64,000 bases of DNA. Origin: Corallococcus soli (lineage in GTDB: Bacteria > Myxococcota > Myxococcia > Myxococcales > Myxococcaceae). The position numbers and the translations under genes are program-made. Under the pieces are notes generated by a model. That model saw only the letters and a program-made list of their open reading frames with translations. It made no database searches and was not told where the DNA came from. Positions within the stretch are counted from its first letter, which is position 1; the number at the start of each line of letters is the position of its first letter. Positions 41,870-50,243 of this stretch are shown here, piece after piece. The stretch spans positions 806,001 to 870,000 of the forward strand of contig NZ_JAAIYO010000002.1 in the NCBI RefSeq assembly GCF_014930455.1, read 5' to 3'.

Positions 41870-41871
41870 GG

Positions 41872-43716
41872 TCAGTACTCCTCCACGGAATGGCCGGACA
41901 CCACCTGGGTGATGGCGCGGTTCATGACCCGTTCAATGAAGGCCCGGGAGGCTTCGTCCAGCGCGTGGAGGGCCTCCTTCACGGCCAGGTAGTCCTTGCC
42001 CTTCGCCGCCTCCCGGACGCGGGCCATGGCGGCCTGGATGGCCTCCGGCTCGCCGGCCTCCAGCAGGGCCGCGTTCTCGCGCAGCTGGCGGTCGGCCTCC
42101 GTGAGGACGCGCTCGGCCTCCACCTGCTGCTCGCGCACCTGGCGGGCCTGGATGTCGTCCTCCGCGTAGTCGATGGAGTCGAGCAGCATCTGCTCTATCT
42201 CCTCGTCCGACAGGCCGTGGCTGGGCTTGACGGTGATGGTCTGCGCGACGCCGGTGCTCTGCTCCTTCGCGGTGACGGACAGGATGCCGTCCGCGTCCAC
42301 CTGGAAGCGCACCTCCACCCGGGCCAGGCCCGCCGCCAGGGGCGGGATGCCGGAGAGCGTGAAGCGCGCGAGGCTGCGGTTGTCCTGCACCAGCTCCCGC
42401 TCGCCCTGCACCACGTGCACGTCCAGGCCCGTCTGGCCGTCCTTGAACGTGGTGAACACCTGCGCCGCCGCGGTGGGGATGGTGGAGTTGCGCGGGATCA
42501 GCTTCTCCGCGATGCCGCCCATCGTCTCCAGGCCCAGCGACAGGGGCAGCACGTCCAGCAGCAGCACCTCGTCCTGGCGGTTGCTGTCGGTGAGCAGGCT
42601 GGCCTGCACCGCCGCGCCCAGGGCCACGACCTGATCCGGATCAATGTCGCCCAGGGGCTCGCGGCCGAACAGCTCCGCCACGAAGCGGCGCACCGCCGGC
42701 ACGCGCGTGGAGCCGCCCACCAGGATGACGCCGTCCAGCTCCCCCGCCGCCACGCCCGCGTCCTTCAGGGCCCGGCGGCACACCATGCCCGTCTTCTGCA
42801 CGAGCGGCTGGATCCACGCCTCGAAGTCCGCGCGCGTGAGGGGCTGCGAGTGCCCGCCCACGCTGAGCGTCACCTCCGCCGCGTCCGTCAGGGCCTCCTT
42901 CGCCTTGCGCGCCGCGGCCATGGCTTCCGCGATCTGCGAGGGGGTAGGGGACGTGGCGCCCATCGCCTGGAGCACGCGCTCCGCGATGGCGCGGTCGAAG
43001 TCGTCCCCGCCCAGGGCGGAGTCGCCGCCGGTGGACTTCACCTCGAAGACGCCGTCCTCCAGCTTGAGGATGGAGATGTCGAAGGTGCCGCCGCCCAGGT
43101 CATAGACGGCGAAGCTGCCTTGGCTGCCCTTGTCCAGGCCGTAGGCCAGCGCCGCGGCGGTGGGCTCGTTGAGCAGCCGCAGCACCTCCAGGCCCGCGAG
43201 CTTGCCCGCGTCCCGGGTGGCCTGCCGCTGGGCGTCGTCGAAGTAGGCGGGCACGGTGATGACGGCCTGCTCCACCTTGCCGGAGAAGTGCGCCTCCGCC
43301 CGGCGCTTCAGGGCGCGCAGGATCTCACCGGACACTTCGATGGGCGTCACCGGCTGGCCGCCGGCCACGTCGAAGCGCACCACCTGCGAGCCGGGGACGA
43401 AGCGGTAGGCCCCCAGCTTGCGCGTCTCCGCGTCGTCCGGGCCCCGGCCCATGAAGCGCTTCACCGACGCGATGGTATCCGTGGGCGCCCCGGCCGCGAG
43501 CGCCCGGGCGCGCGCGCCCACCACCACGCCGCCGTCCTTGCCGTAGTGCACGACCGAGGGCAGCAGCAGCGAGTCCCCGTCGTCCACCGGGACGCAGCGC
43601 GGCTTGCCCTGGGCCACGGACGCCACCAGCGAGTGGGTGGTGCCCAGGTCGATGCCCACCGCATGCCCCTTGGGCTTGAGCGGGTCGTGGATCTGCATGA
43701 AGCCGTTGTTGCTCAC
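41872..43716 (-). CDS. hscA: Fe-S assembly chaperone HscA (Hsp70 family)
   Basis: 614 residues from GTG 43716, whose GTGA overlaps the hscB stop. The Hsp70 ATPase signatures are [31 protein letters not shown] and [17 protein letters not shown], with [10 protein letters not shown] between them; the substrate domain has [13 protein letters not shown]. It binds the LPPVK motif of IscU and drives cluster transfer with HscB. Length is normal for HscA, shorter than DnaK because the C-terminal tail is reduced. It is fifth in the operon order iscS-U-A-hscB-hscA-fdx. Confidence 0.96.
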   Translation of the reverse strand: MSNNGFMQIHDPLKPKGHAVGIDLGTTHSLVASVAQGKPRCVPVDDGDSLLLPSVVHYGKDGGVVVGARARALAAGAPTDTIASVKRFMGRGPDDAETRKLGAYRFVPGSQVVRFDVAGGQPVTPIEVSGEILRALKRRAEAHFSGKVEQAVITVPAYFDDAQRQATRDAGKLAGLEVLRLLNEPTAAALAYGLDKGSQGSFAVYDLGGGTFDISILKLEDGVFEVKSTGGDSALGGDDFDRAIAERVLQAMGATSPTPSQIAEAMAAARKAKEALTDAAEVTLSVGGHSQPLTRADFEAWIQPLVQKTGMVCRRALKDAGVAAGELDGVILVGGSTRVPAVRRFVAELFGREPLGDIDPDQVVALGAAVQASLLTDSNRQDEVLLLDVLPLSLGLETMGGIAEKLIPRNSTIPTAAAQVFTTFKDGQTGLDVHVVQGERELVQDNRSLARFTLSGIPPLAAGLARVEVRFQVDADGILSVTAKEQSTGVAQTITVKPSHGLSDEEIEQMLLDSIDYAEDDIQARQVREQQVEAERVLTEADRQLRENAALLEAGEPEAIQAAMARVREAAKGKDYLAVKEALHALDEASRAFIERVMNRAITQVVSGHSVEEY

Positions 43717-44261
43717 GCGAGCACCTCCTCCTCGAACGCGTCCACCTGCTCGAGGAAGCGCGTGAAGTAGCGCACCCGCCCCAGCGCGTGCGATGCCTTT
43801 CTCACCCCGTCGGGTGAATCCCCGGCGCCCTCCAGCCCCTGGAGCGCGGCCACGGCCTCCGCCAGCGCCGCCTGCTTCCTTGCCGCGACGTCCTTCGCCA
43901 TGGCCTGGGCCTTGGGCAGGTCCTTCGCCGCGATGGCGTCGTCCAGGTCCTCGCGCAGGGTCATGACCTCCTCCAGGAACGCCAGGGGCATGTCCTTCTG
44001 CGCGCCGGCGTCCTCGCGGTCCAGGTCGATGCCATGGAGCTTCAGCAGGTAGAAGGCCCGGCGCACCGGGTCCTTGAGCGTCTTGTAGGCCTCGTTGAGG
44101 GCGGTGGTGCCCTCCAGGGCCTGGAGCCGCTCCCTGGCGCTGCCCTGGGCCACGCGGTCCGGGTGCAGCTGGAGCGACAGCTCCCGGAACTGCTTCTCCA
44201 GGGCCGGCACGTCCACGGCGTGGGAGCGGGGCAGCCCGAACACGTCGAAGTGGGTCCTCAC
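43713..44261 (-). CDS. hscB: Fe-S assembly co-chaperone HscB (J-domain)
   Basis: 182 residues from GTG 44261. The J-domain is at about residues 1-75, [20 protein letters not shown], with the essential HPD in [10 protein letters not shown]. The C-terminal helical bundle is the HscB-type IscU-binding domain ([19 protein letters not shown], then [11 protein letters not shown]). It delivers IscU to HscA and stimulates its ATPase. It overlaps hscA by four bases. The 106-base gap upstream to iscA contains GC-rich dyads but no obvious promoter. Confidence 0.94.
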   Translation of the reverse strand: MRTHFDVFGLPRSHAVDVPALEKQFRELSLQLHPDRVAQGSARERLQALEGTTALNEAYKTLKDPVRRAFYLLKLHGIDLDREDAGAQKDMPLAFLEEVMTLREDLDDAIAAKDLPKAQAMAKDVAARKQAALAEAVAALQGLEGAGDSPDGVRKASHALGRVRYFTRFLEQVDAFEEEVLA

Positions 44262-44367
44262 GGTGGGGAAGTCCTCATGCGGGGGCGAAACGAAAAAGGG
44301 GCCCGGCACCGGGCCGGACCCCTGGGACCCGCTCCCTGACCGACGGGGCGGGCGGGTGGACCGCGCG

Positions 44368-44751
44368 TCAGATGGAGAAGCTCTCTCCACAGCCGCAGGC
44401 GGCCTTCACGTTCGGGTTGTTCAACTTGAAGCCGGAGGCCATGAGCGTCTGCTCGAACACCAGCTCCGTGCCGATGAGGTACAGGTAGCTCTTCGGATCC
44501 ACGAAGACGCGCACGCCGTCCTTCTCGAACACCTTGTCGCGCTCGCGGGACTTCTCCGACCACTCCATGGAGTACTGGAGGCCGGAGCACCCGCCGCCCT
44601 TCACGGCGATTCTCAGCCCCGCCTCCGGCGTCTGGCGCTCCGCCAGCAGCACCTTAAGGCGCTCCACCGCGCTGTCCGCCAGGCCAATGCCCTTGGGCGC
44701 CGGCTTGGGGGGCGTCTGAGGGGCCTGGGTCGTCTGGGCCTGCTCGTTCAT
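44368..44751 (-). CDS. iscA: A-type Fe-S cluster carrier protein (IscA/ErpA)
   Basis: 127 residues from ATG 44751. The N-terminal 20 residues are a Gln/Pro/Thr-rich extension. The conserved region has LRIAVKGGGCSGLQYSMEW with the first Cys and the C-terminal AACGCGESF with the two paired Cys, as in all A-type carriers. It carries iron-sulfur clusters from IscU to apo-proteins. It lies between iscU (50 bases upstream) and hscB. The Pro-rich leader is longer than in E. coli. Confidence 0.94.
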   Translation of the reverse strand: MNEQAQTTQAPQTPPKPAPKGIGLADSAVERLKVLLAERQTPEAGLRIAVKGGGCSGLQYSMEWSEKSRERDKVFEKDGVRVFVDPKSYLYLIGTELVFEQTLMASGFKLNNPNVKAACGCGESFSI

Positions 44752-44801
44752 GGGGTCGTCCTCGCTTCCTGGAAGGTGCCGCGTGCGACGAAGGCCGCCA
44801 A

Positions 44802-45194
44802 CTACGACTGCCGCGCCGCGCGCTTCTTCTTGAAGTCCTCGATGGCGGCCTTGATGGCGTCCTCGGCCAGCACCGAGCAGTGGATCTTCACAGGGGGCAG
44901 CGCCAGCTCCCGCGCCACGTCCTTGTTGGAGATGGTCATCGCCTGGTCCACCGTCTTGCCCTTCACCCACTCGGTGACGAGCGAGCTGGACGCGATGGCG
45001 GAGCCGCAGCCGAAGGTCTTGAAGCGCGCGTCCTCGATGACGCCCGAGTCGCTGATCTTCAACTGGAGGCGCATCACGTCGCCGCAGGCGGGAGCGCCCA
45101 CGAGGCCGGTGCCCACGTTCGGGTCGTTCTTGTCGAGCGTCCCCACGTTGCGGGGGTTCTCGTAGTGCTCGATGACCTTCTCGCTGTAAGCCAT
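44802..45194 (-). CDS. iscU: Iron-sulfur cluster scaffold protein
   Basis: 130 residues from ATG 45194. The three cluster Cys are in GAPACGDVMRLQ, FKTFGCGSAIASSS and VKIHCSVLAEDA; the Asp after the first Cys is the conserved release residue. LPPVK directly before the third Cys is the HscA recognition sequence. Clusters form here with sulfur from IscS. It is separated from iscS by a 120-base gap without a clear promoter, so it is most likely co-transcribed. Confidence 0.97.
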   Translation of the reverse strand: MAYSEKVIEHYENPRNVGTLDKNDPNVGTGLVGAPACGDVMRLQLKISDSGVIEDARFKTFGCGSAIASSSLVTEWVKGKTVDQAMTISNKDVARELALPPVKIHCSVLAEDAIKAAIEDFKKKRAARQS

Positions 45195-45314
45195 GCGTCT
45201 AACGCTCCTTCACACAACGCTTGAACTGATGCGCCTGGGGGGCAACCGATTCGCTACCGGGCAGGCGGGGGCTCCCGTGCCCGGTGGGACTGCGTGTCGC
45301 TGGAAGGAGCGCGC

Positions 45315-46679
45315 CTAGTGCGCCGTCCACTCGATGCTCTTCAGGTCGATGCCTTCCTTGGCCATCTCGTACAGGGGGCTCATGTCTCGCAACTTGCGGA
45401 CTTTGTCCACCACGAGGCGGATGACGAAGTCCACCTCCTCCTCCGTGTTGAAGCGGCCCAGGCCGAAGCGGATGGAGCTGTGGGCCATGTCCTCCTCCAC
45501 CCCCAGGGCGCGCAGGACGTAGGAGGGCTCCAGGGAGGCGGAGGTGCACGCGGACCCGGACGACACCGCCACGTCCTTGATGGACATCATCAGGGCCTCT
45601 CCCTCCACGTAGGAGAAGGAGATGTTGAGGCTGCCCGGCATGCGGTGCTCCAGGCTGCCATTCACCACCACCATGTCCAGCTGCTCCATGATGCCGGTGC
45701 GCAGCCGCTCGCGCAGGCGGAACAGGCGGGCGGCCTCCTCGGGCAGGTCCTGCTTCGCCACCTCCGCCGCCATCCCGAAGCCGACGATGGAGGCCACGTT
45801 GAGCGTGCCGCTGCGCATGCCGCGCTCATGGCCGCCGCCGTCCACCATGGGGGCGATGCGCACACGCGGCTTGCGGCGCACGTACAGCGCACCCACACCC
45901 TTGGGGCCGTACATCTTGTGGGCGCTGATGGACGCCAGGTCCACGTTCATCGCCTCCACGTCGAAGGGCACCTTGCCCACGCCCTGCACCGCGTCGCAGT
46001 GGAAGAGCACGCCCTTCTCACGGCACAGCTTCCCAATCTCCGCCACCGGCTGCACGACGCCGATCTCGTTGTTGGCGAACATGACGGAGATGAGCACCGT
46101 CTTCGGCGTGATGGCCGCGGCCAGCTTCTCCAGGCTCACGCGGCCGTCCGGCTCCACGTCCAGGTAGGTGACGCGCGCGCCGCCGGTGGGCAGCTCCGCC
46201 CACTTCTTGTACGTCGCGTCCGACTCCAGGTCGAACTTCACGGCCAGCTCCGCCACGTCCTCGGGCTGCACGTCGCGCTCCGCCAACTGGCCCAGCCGCA
46301 GCAGCTTCAGCTCGTCCAGCCGCTCCTGGCGCACGCGCTCCAGGCGCTTGCAGGTGTCCAGGATGGCCTTGTGCTCGGTCTTCAGGGTGATGATGTGGTC
46401 GCCCTTGGACTTGTAGAACTCGATGACGCCCTTGATGGCCAGGTTGTCGGACTCGGTGGCGCCGGAGGTGAAGACGATCTCCTTCTCCGACGCGCCGATG
46501 AGCTCCGCCACCTGCCGGCGGGCCTTCTCCACCGCGGCCTCGGCCTTCCAGCCGAAGGCGTGGTTGCGGCTGGCCGCGTTGCCGAAGTCTTCACGGAGGT
46601 AGGGCAACATCGCTTCCAGCACCCGCGGGTCGAGCGGGGTGGTGGCGTGGTTGTCCATGTAGATGGGCAGGTTCAGCAT
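45315..46679 (-). CDS. iscS: Cysteine desulfurase IscS with a roughly 50-residue insertion
   Basis: 454 residues from ATG 46679, with GAGGA upstream. PLP enzyme: [15 protein letters not shown] at the N-terminus, [25 protein letters not shown], the PLP-Lys in [12 protein letters not shown], and the active Cys loop [17 protein letters not shown]. Compared with the roughly 404-residue E. coli enzyme there is an extra, charged, helical segment at residues about 116-166 ([20 protein letters not shown] to KKWAELPTG), between the [10 protein letters not shown] motif and the VTYLDVE strand. All catalytic residues remain. It heads the isc operon. No iscR is in the window. Confidence 0.95.
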   Translation of the reverse strand: MLNLPIYMDNHATTPLDPRVLEAMLPYLREDFGNAASRNHAFGWKAEAAVEKARRQVAELIGASEKEIVFTSGATESDNLAIKGVIEFYKSKGDHIITLKTEHKAILDTCKRLERVRQERLDELKLLRLGQLAERDVQPEDVAELAVKFDLESDATYKKWAELPTGGARVTYLDVEPDGRVSLEKLAAAITPKTVLISVMFANNEIGVVQPVAEIGKLCREKGVLFHCDAVQGVGKVPFDVEAMNVDLASISAHKMYGPKGVGALYVRRKPRVRIAPMVDGGGHERGMRSGTLNVASIVGFGMAAEVAKQDLPEEAARLFRLRERLRTGIMEQLDMVVVNGSLEHRMPGSLNISFSYVEGEALMMSIKDVAVSSGSACTSASLEPSYVLRALGVEEDMAHSSIRFGLGRFNTEEEVDFVIRLVVDKVRKLRDMSPLYEMAKEGIDLKSIEWTAH

Positions 46680-46787
46680 GGCTTCCTCGGAAGAAATGAC
46701 GCGGGAGGGTGGGACTTCCCTCCGCTCCCCGGCGACGCGGTGGGTCCGCGCGCAGCGGCAGGGTCTACATGTGCCCACACGAATGTG

Positions 46788-46829
46788 GACCGGACTGGTC
46801 AAATATAAAATCGACCCCCCTCGGGTCAA
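46788..46829 (-). promoter_or_regulatory. isc operon promoter with overlapping dyad (IscR-like)
   Basis: On the minus strand TTGACC (46824-46829), a 16-base spacer, then TATATT (46802-46807) make a strong promoter with transcription from about 46796. Immediately downstream, GACC-N5-GGTC (46788-46800) forms a dyad across the start site; its GAC-N7-GTC core and the upstream ATATTT resemble one type of IscR site. The leader to iscS is about 115 bases. Confidence 0.55.
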
Positions 46830-47066
46830 GGGAACATAAGGCGAGGTCCCCCTTCGCTGACGCGCCGGGCCGGATGCCGGGCTGGGTTTTGGGCCTGGAG
46901 GTGGGCCGTGGCGGTGCAACGCCTGGCCGGAATGGATCACTCCGGGTGGGCCGTCCTGGCACGTTCCGCCCCGAAATGGTGCGCTGTCAGGTCGCAAGTG
47001 CCCGTTTCAAGGCATCGCGGGGGCTGGCCGGGCGCCTGCACTGGGGGACACGCGGAGGGTGCACCC
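46830..47066. other. Intergenic region between iscS and the flotillin-like gene
   Basis: Together with 46680-46829 this forms a 387-base divergent gap. The part before 47067 must hold the promoter of the plus-strand gene, but I see no clear -35/-10 pair or sigma-54 element. GGAGGG lies just before the ATG. Nothing else was recognised. Confidence 0.4.
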
Positions 47067-48680
47067 ATGAGCGCCAACGCGAAGTCGCAGGCCCGGAGCA
47101 GCGGTTCGGAGGTCGGTGGGGAGGTGGCGGGACGGCCGGCCCTGGTCCGCCTGGAGGGGGGCCAGGACCGCAGCCGCTACACGGACGGGTGGCGGGCGGG
47201 GAAGCCCGCGGAGGATCCGGACAAGGTGAAGGGGTGGGGCCTCATCACCGCGCGGCCCAGCGAGTTCCTCATCCACATGCGCCGGGGCCGCGTGCGCGAG
47301 GTGAGCGGGCAGGGCGCCAGCTGCTTCAAGCTGCCGGGGGACTCGGTGGCCATCGTGCCCACCAGCATCCAGCGGCTGCAGTTCACCGCGGATCAGGTGA
47401 CGAGCGAGAAGGTGGGCGTCGCGGTGACGGGGCTCGCGGTGTACCGCATCGCGGAGCCGCTGGTGGCCTTCCGGATGCTCAACTTCAGCTACCCGGAGCG
47501 GGCGCAGGAGAAGCTGGCGGAGCTGCTGCGGGAGATGTTCGTGGGCGCGGCGCGAAGGCTCGTCGCGAACCTCACCGTGGAGGAGTGCCTCACGCGGCGC
47601 AAGGAGGGCATCGCGGAGGAGCTGATGCGGGAGATCGCCCCCGTGCTCTCCGGGCAGGGCCGGCTGGAGGACCGCACGGACGCGGGCTGGGGCGTGCTCC
47701 TGGACACGATTGAGATCCAGGACGTGCGCGTGCTGTCCGCGTCCGTCTTCGAGCACATGCAGGCCCGCTTCCGCCGGGAGCAGGAGCGGCAGGCGCGGGA
47801 GGCGGAGCTCGCGAAGGAGCGCTTCGTGCGGCGCGAGGAGACGGAGGGCGAGCGCGTGCTCAACCTCCAGAAGCTCGCCGCGCGGGAGGAGGTGCGCCAG
47901 CGCACGCAGGCCACCGAGGAGCAGGCGCGGCTGGAGCAGCTGGCGGTGGAGGCGCGCGTCGCCGGCACGCGGCTCGCGCAGGAGCGGCAGGCGCAGCAGG
48001 AGCAGACGGCGGTGGAGCGCGAGGTGGCGCTCGCGAAGCTGGCCGCGCAGGAAGAGGTGCGCACCCAGACGCAGGCCGCGGAGGAGCAGGCGCGGCTGGA
48101 GGCGCTGGCCGCCGAGGCCCGCCTCACGGAGGCGCAGCTCCACGGTGAGCGGCAGCTCGCGTTCAACCGCGCGCAGGGTGAGCTGGAGCAGCTGCGGCTG
48201 GCCCAGGAGGCGGAGGTGGCCAAGGCCCAGGTGGAGCTGGAGCGCCTGCGCCGGCAGCAGGAGGCGGAGGCCGCGCGCCATGAAATCCAGCTGGCGGAGG
48301 CACGGCAGGAGGCCGAGCAACTGGCCGCCCGGCTCCAGGTGCTGCTGGCGAAGCAGTCCATCGCGGAGGCGGAGGCCGGCATCACGGAGCTGGAGCTGCG
48401 GCGCACCCGGGCACAGCAGGGCTTGGAACTGGAGCGCATGAAGACGCTGCGCGAGATTGAGAACACGGTGAGCCCGGAGGTCATCCAGATGACGCTGGCG
48501 CGGCAGCTCCCCCAGGTGGCGGCGGCCTTCCAGCAGAAGATGGGCGAGGTGCACGTGACGGCGGTGGATGGGGCGAACCCCTTTGGCTACATCGCCGCCG
48601 CGGTGGAGGGCGTGATGGGGCTGGCGCGCTCGGCGGGGCTGAAGGTGCCAGCGCCGACGCACGCGATGCCGGTGGAGTAG
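47067..48680 (+). CDS. SPFH/Band 7 (flotillin-like) protein with long coiled coil
   Basis: 537 residues from ATG 47067, with GGAGGG eight bases upstream. Residues about 55-220 form an SPFH domain (EFLIHMRRGRVREVSGQG, SIQRLQFTADQVTSEKVGVA, PERAQEKLAELLREMF, LTVEECLTRRKEGIAEEL). Residues about 235-470 are an Ala/Glu/Gln/Arg coiled coil, including a 55-residue tandem duplication. The C-terminal 70 residues (VSPEVIQMTLARQLPQVAAA to SAGLKVPAP) resemble flotillin oligomerisation tails. There is no N-terminal membrane segment, so membrane attachment, if any, is by other means. Likely a membrane-microdomain or stress scaffold; the role is inferred. It precedes a DsbD-type gene by 69 bases. Confidence 0.82.
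   Translation: MSANAKSQARSSGSEVGGEVAGRPALVRLEGGQDRSRYTDGWRAGKPAEDPDKVKGWGLITARPSEFLIHMRRGRVREVSGQGASCFKLPGDSVAIVPTSIQRLQFTADQVTSEKVGVAVTGLAVYRIAEPLVAFRMLNFSYPERAQEKLAELLREMFVGAARRLVANLTVEECLTRRKEGIAEELMREIAPVLSGQGRLEDRTDAGWGVLLDTIEIQDVRVLSASVFEHMQARFRREQERQAREAELAKERFVRREETEGERVLNLQKLAAREEVRQRTQATEEQARLEQLAVEARVAGTRLAQERQAQQEQTAVEREVALAKLAAQEEVRTQTQAAEEQARLEALAAEARLTEAQLHGERQLAFNRAQGELEQLRLAQEAEVAKAQVELERLRRQQEAEAARHEIQLAEARQEAEQLAARLQVLLAKQSIAEAEAGITELELRRTRAQQGLELERMKTLREIENTVSPEVIQMTLARQLPQVAAAFQQKMGEVHVTAVDGANPFGYIAAAVEGVMGLARSAGLKVPAPTHAMPVE
47861..48190 (+). repeat. 55-residue tandem duplication in the flotillin-like coiled coil
   Basis: LQKLAAREEVRQRTQATEEQ begins one unit and LAKLAAQEEVRTQTQAAEEQ the next, 165 bp (55 residues) later (AAGCTCGCC at 47871, AAGCTGGCC at 48036). 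Both continue ARLE-LA-EAR. Confidence 0.75.
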
Positions 48681-48749
48681 CCGCCCCGCCGGGCTCCGCA
48701 TATAGAAGGGAGCCTCCCGGGTCCGGGACGAGCGGGGAGCCAGGCACGC

Positions 48750-50183
48750 ATGAATGGAATGAAGCTGACAGGGGTGGTGGTCGCCCTCGTGGCGGGCCTC
48801 GCGGTGGCGGTGGTGCCGTGGGTGCTGCCCACGGGCCCCAGCGCCGGGCTGGACGCGGCCCGGTTCCTGGAGTCCGGCAGCCTCCTCTGGGGCGCCGGGG
48901 TGGTGTTCGCGGGCGGGCTGCTCACCGCGATGACGCCGTGCGTGTACCCGCTCATCCCCATCACGGTGTCGGTGTTCGGCGCGAGGAAGGCGGAGGGGCG
49001 CGGCCGTTCGTTGGCGCTGACGTCGGCGTACATCGTGGGCATGGGCGTGGTGTTCAGCGCGCTGGGCATCCTGGCGGCGAAGACGGGCCAGGCCTTCGGC
49101 TCCATGCTGGGCAGTCCGGTGGTGGTGACGGTGCTGGCGCTGTTCCTGCTGCTGCTGGCGTCGTCCATGTTCGGCGCGTTCGAGCTGGCGCTGCCGTCGT
49201 CGCTCCAGACGAAGCTGACGAACGTAGGCGGCGCGGGCCTCGCGGGCGCGTTCCTGATGGGCAGCGTGTCCGGGTTCCTGGCGGCGCCCTGCACGGGGCC
49301 GGTGCTGACGGGCCTGCTGGCGTTCGTGGCGAAGACGGCGAACACGACGCTGGGCGCGACGCTGCTGTTCATCTACGCGCTGGGCATCGGCGTGCCGTTC
49401 TTCCTCATCGGCGTGTTCACGGTGCGGCTGCCGCGCGGTGGCGTGTGGATGGAGTGGGTGAAGAGCGTGCTGGGCATCATGCTGGTGGCGCTCGCGTTCT
49501 CGTACCTGAAGGACGCCTTCCCCTGGGCGCGCGACACGGTGAAGACGCTGGGGGACCAGGTGGGGCAGGTGCCCGGAGCGCTCATCGCCGCGGTGCTGAC
49601 GGCCCTGGGCGTGCTGGCGGGCGCGGTGCACCGCTCGTTCAAGGAAGGCACGCGCGACTTCGGCTTCAAGGCGCTGGGCGTGGTGCTGGTGGTGGGCGCG
49701 CTGGTGGTGCGCGGTGGCGCGCTGGACGCACGGCCCACGGGCGCGCTGTGGGTGCGCCTGGGGCTGGCGCAGCCTCCCACGGCGCCGGCCTGGCAGTGGC
49801 ACCACGTGATGCCGCCGAAGACGGCCACGTTCGACGCGAAGCAGTTCGAACAGGTGCTCGCGAGCGCGAAGGCGGAGGGGCGGCCGGTGCTCATCGACTT
49901 CTTCGCGGACTGGTGCGCGGCCTGCAAGGAGCTGGACCGGGAGACGTACCCGTCGAACCCGGTCATCACCCAGGCGGAGTCCGGGCGCTTCCTCAACATC
50001 AAGATCGACGCGACCAACAGCGAGGAGCACCTGGACGCGCTGATGGAGAAGCTGGGCGTGGAGGGCCTGCCCACCGTGGCCTTCGTGCACCCGGACGGCA
50101 CGGTGCTGACGAAGCCGCGCGTGACGGGCTTCCTGGCACCGGAGCCCTTCGCCGCGGAGATGCGCAAGGTCGTCGTGCAGTAG
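48750..50183 (+). CDS. DsbD-type thiol:disulfide interchange protein without N-terminal domain
   Basis: 477 residues from ATG 48750. Eight or so transmembrane helices carry the two redox Cys of the transporter core: LLTAMTPCVYPLIPITVSVFG and SGFLAAPCTGPVLTGLL. The C-terminal thioredoxin domain has LIDFFADWCAACKELDRETY with the CxxC and GLPTVAFVHPDG with cis-Pro. It moves electrons from cytoplasmic thioredoxin across the inner membrane. The periplasmic N-terminal alpha domain of DsbD is replaced by a single signal-like helix, so the partner protein must be separate. It converges with the fatty acyl-AMP ligase gene. Confidence 0.93.
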   Translation: MNGMKLTGVVVALVAGLAVAVVPWVLPTGPSAGLDAARFLESGSLLWGAGVVFAGGLLTAMTPCVYPLIPITVSVFGARKAEGRGRSLALTSAYIVGMGVVFSALGILAAKTGQAFGSMLGSPVVVTVLALFLLLLASSMFGAFELALPSSLQTKLTNVGGAGLAGAFLMGSVSGFLAAPCTGPVLTGLLAFVAKTANTTLGATLLFIYALGIGVPFFLIGVFTVRLPRGGVWMEWVKSVLGIMLVALAFSYLKDAFPWARDTVKTLGDQVGQVPGALIAAVLTALGVLAGAVHRSFKEGTRDFGFKALGVVLVVGALVVRGGALDARPTGALWVRLGLAQPPTAPAWQWHHVMPPKTATFDAKQFEQVLASAKAEGRPVLIDFFADWCAACKELDRETYPSNPVITQAESGRFLNIKIDATNSEEHLDALMEKLGVEGLPTVAFVHPDGTVLTKPRVTGFLAPEPFAAEMRKVVVQ

Positions 50184-50197
50184 GGCTCGCGCCAGGC

Positions 50198-50227
50198 GCG
50201 CGGAAGAGGGGCACACCCTCTCCGCGC
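50198..50227. terminator. Bidirectional hairpin between convergent genes
   Basis: GCGCGGAAGAGGG (50198-50210) pairs with CCCTCTCCGCGC (50216-50227), with one bulged A and a loop of five bases. It lies between the DsbD-type stop (50183) and the end of the NRPS cluster (50244). There is no long T-tract. Confidence 0.7.
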
Positions 50228-50243
50228 CCTCGCGGGGCCAGCC

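Noticed and set aside
46930..46970. Sigma-54 promoter (TGGCAC) upstream of the flotillin-like gene
   Set aside because: TGGCAC is present, but the required GC element at the -12 position does not fit the spacing.
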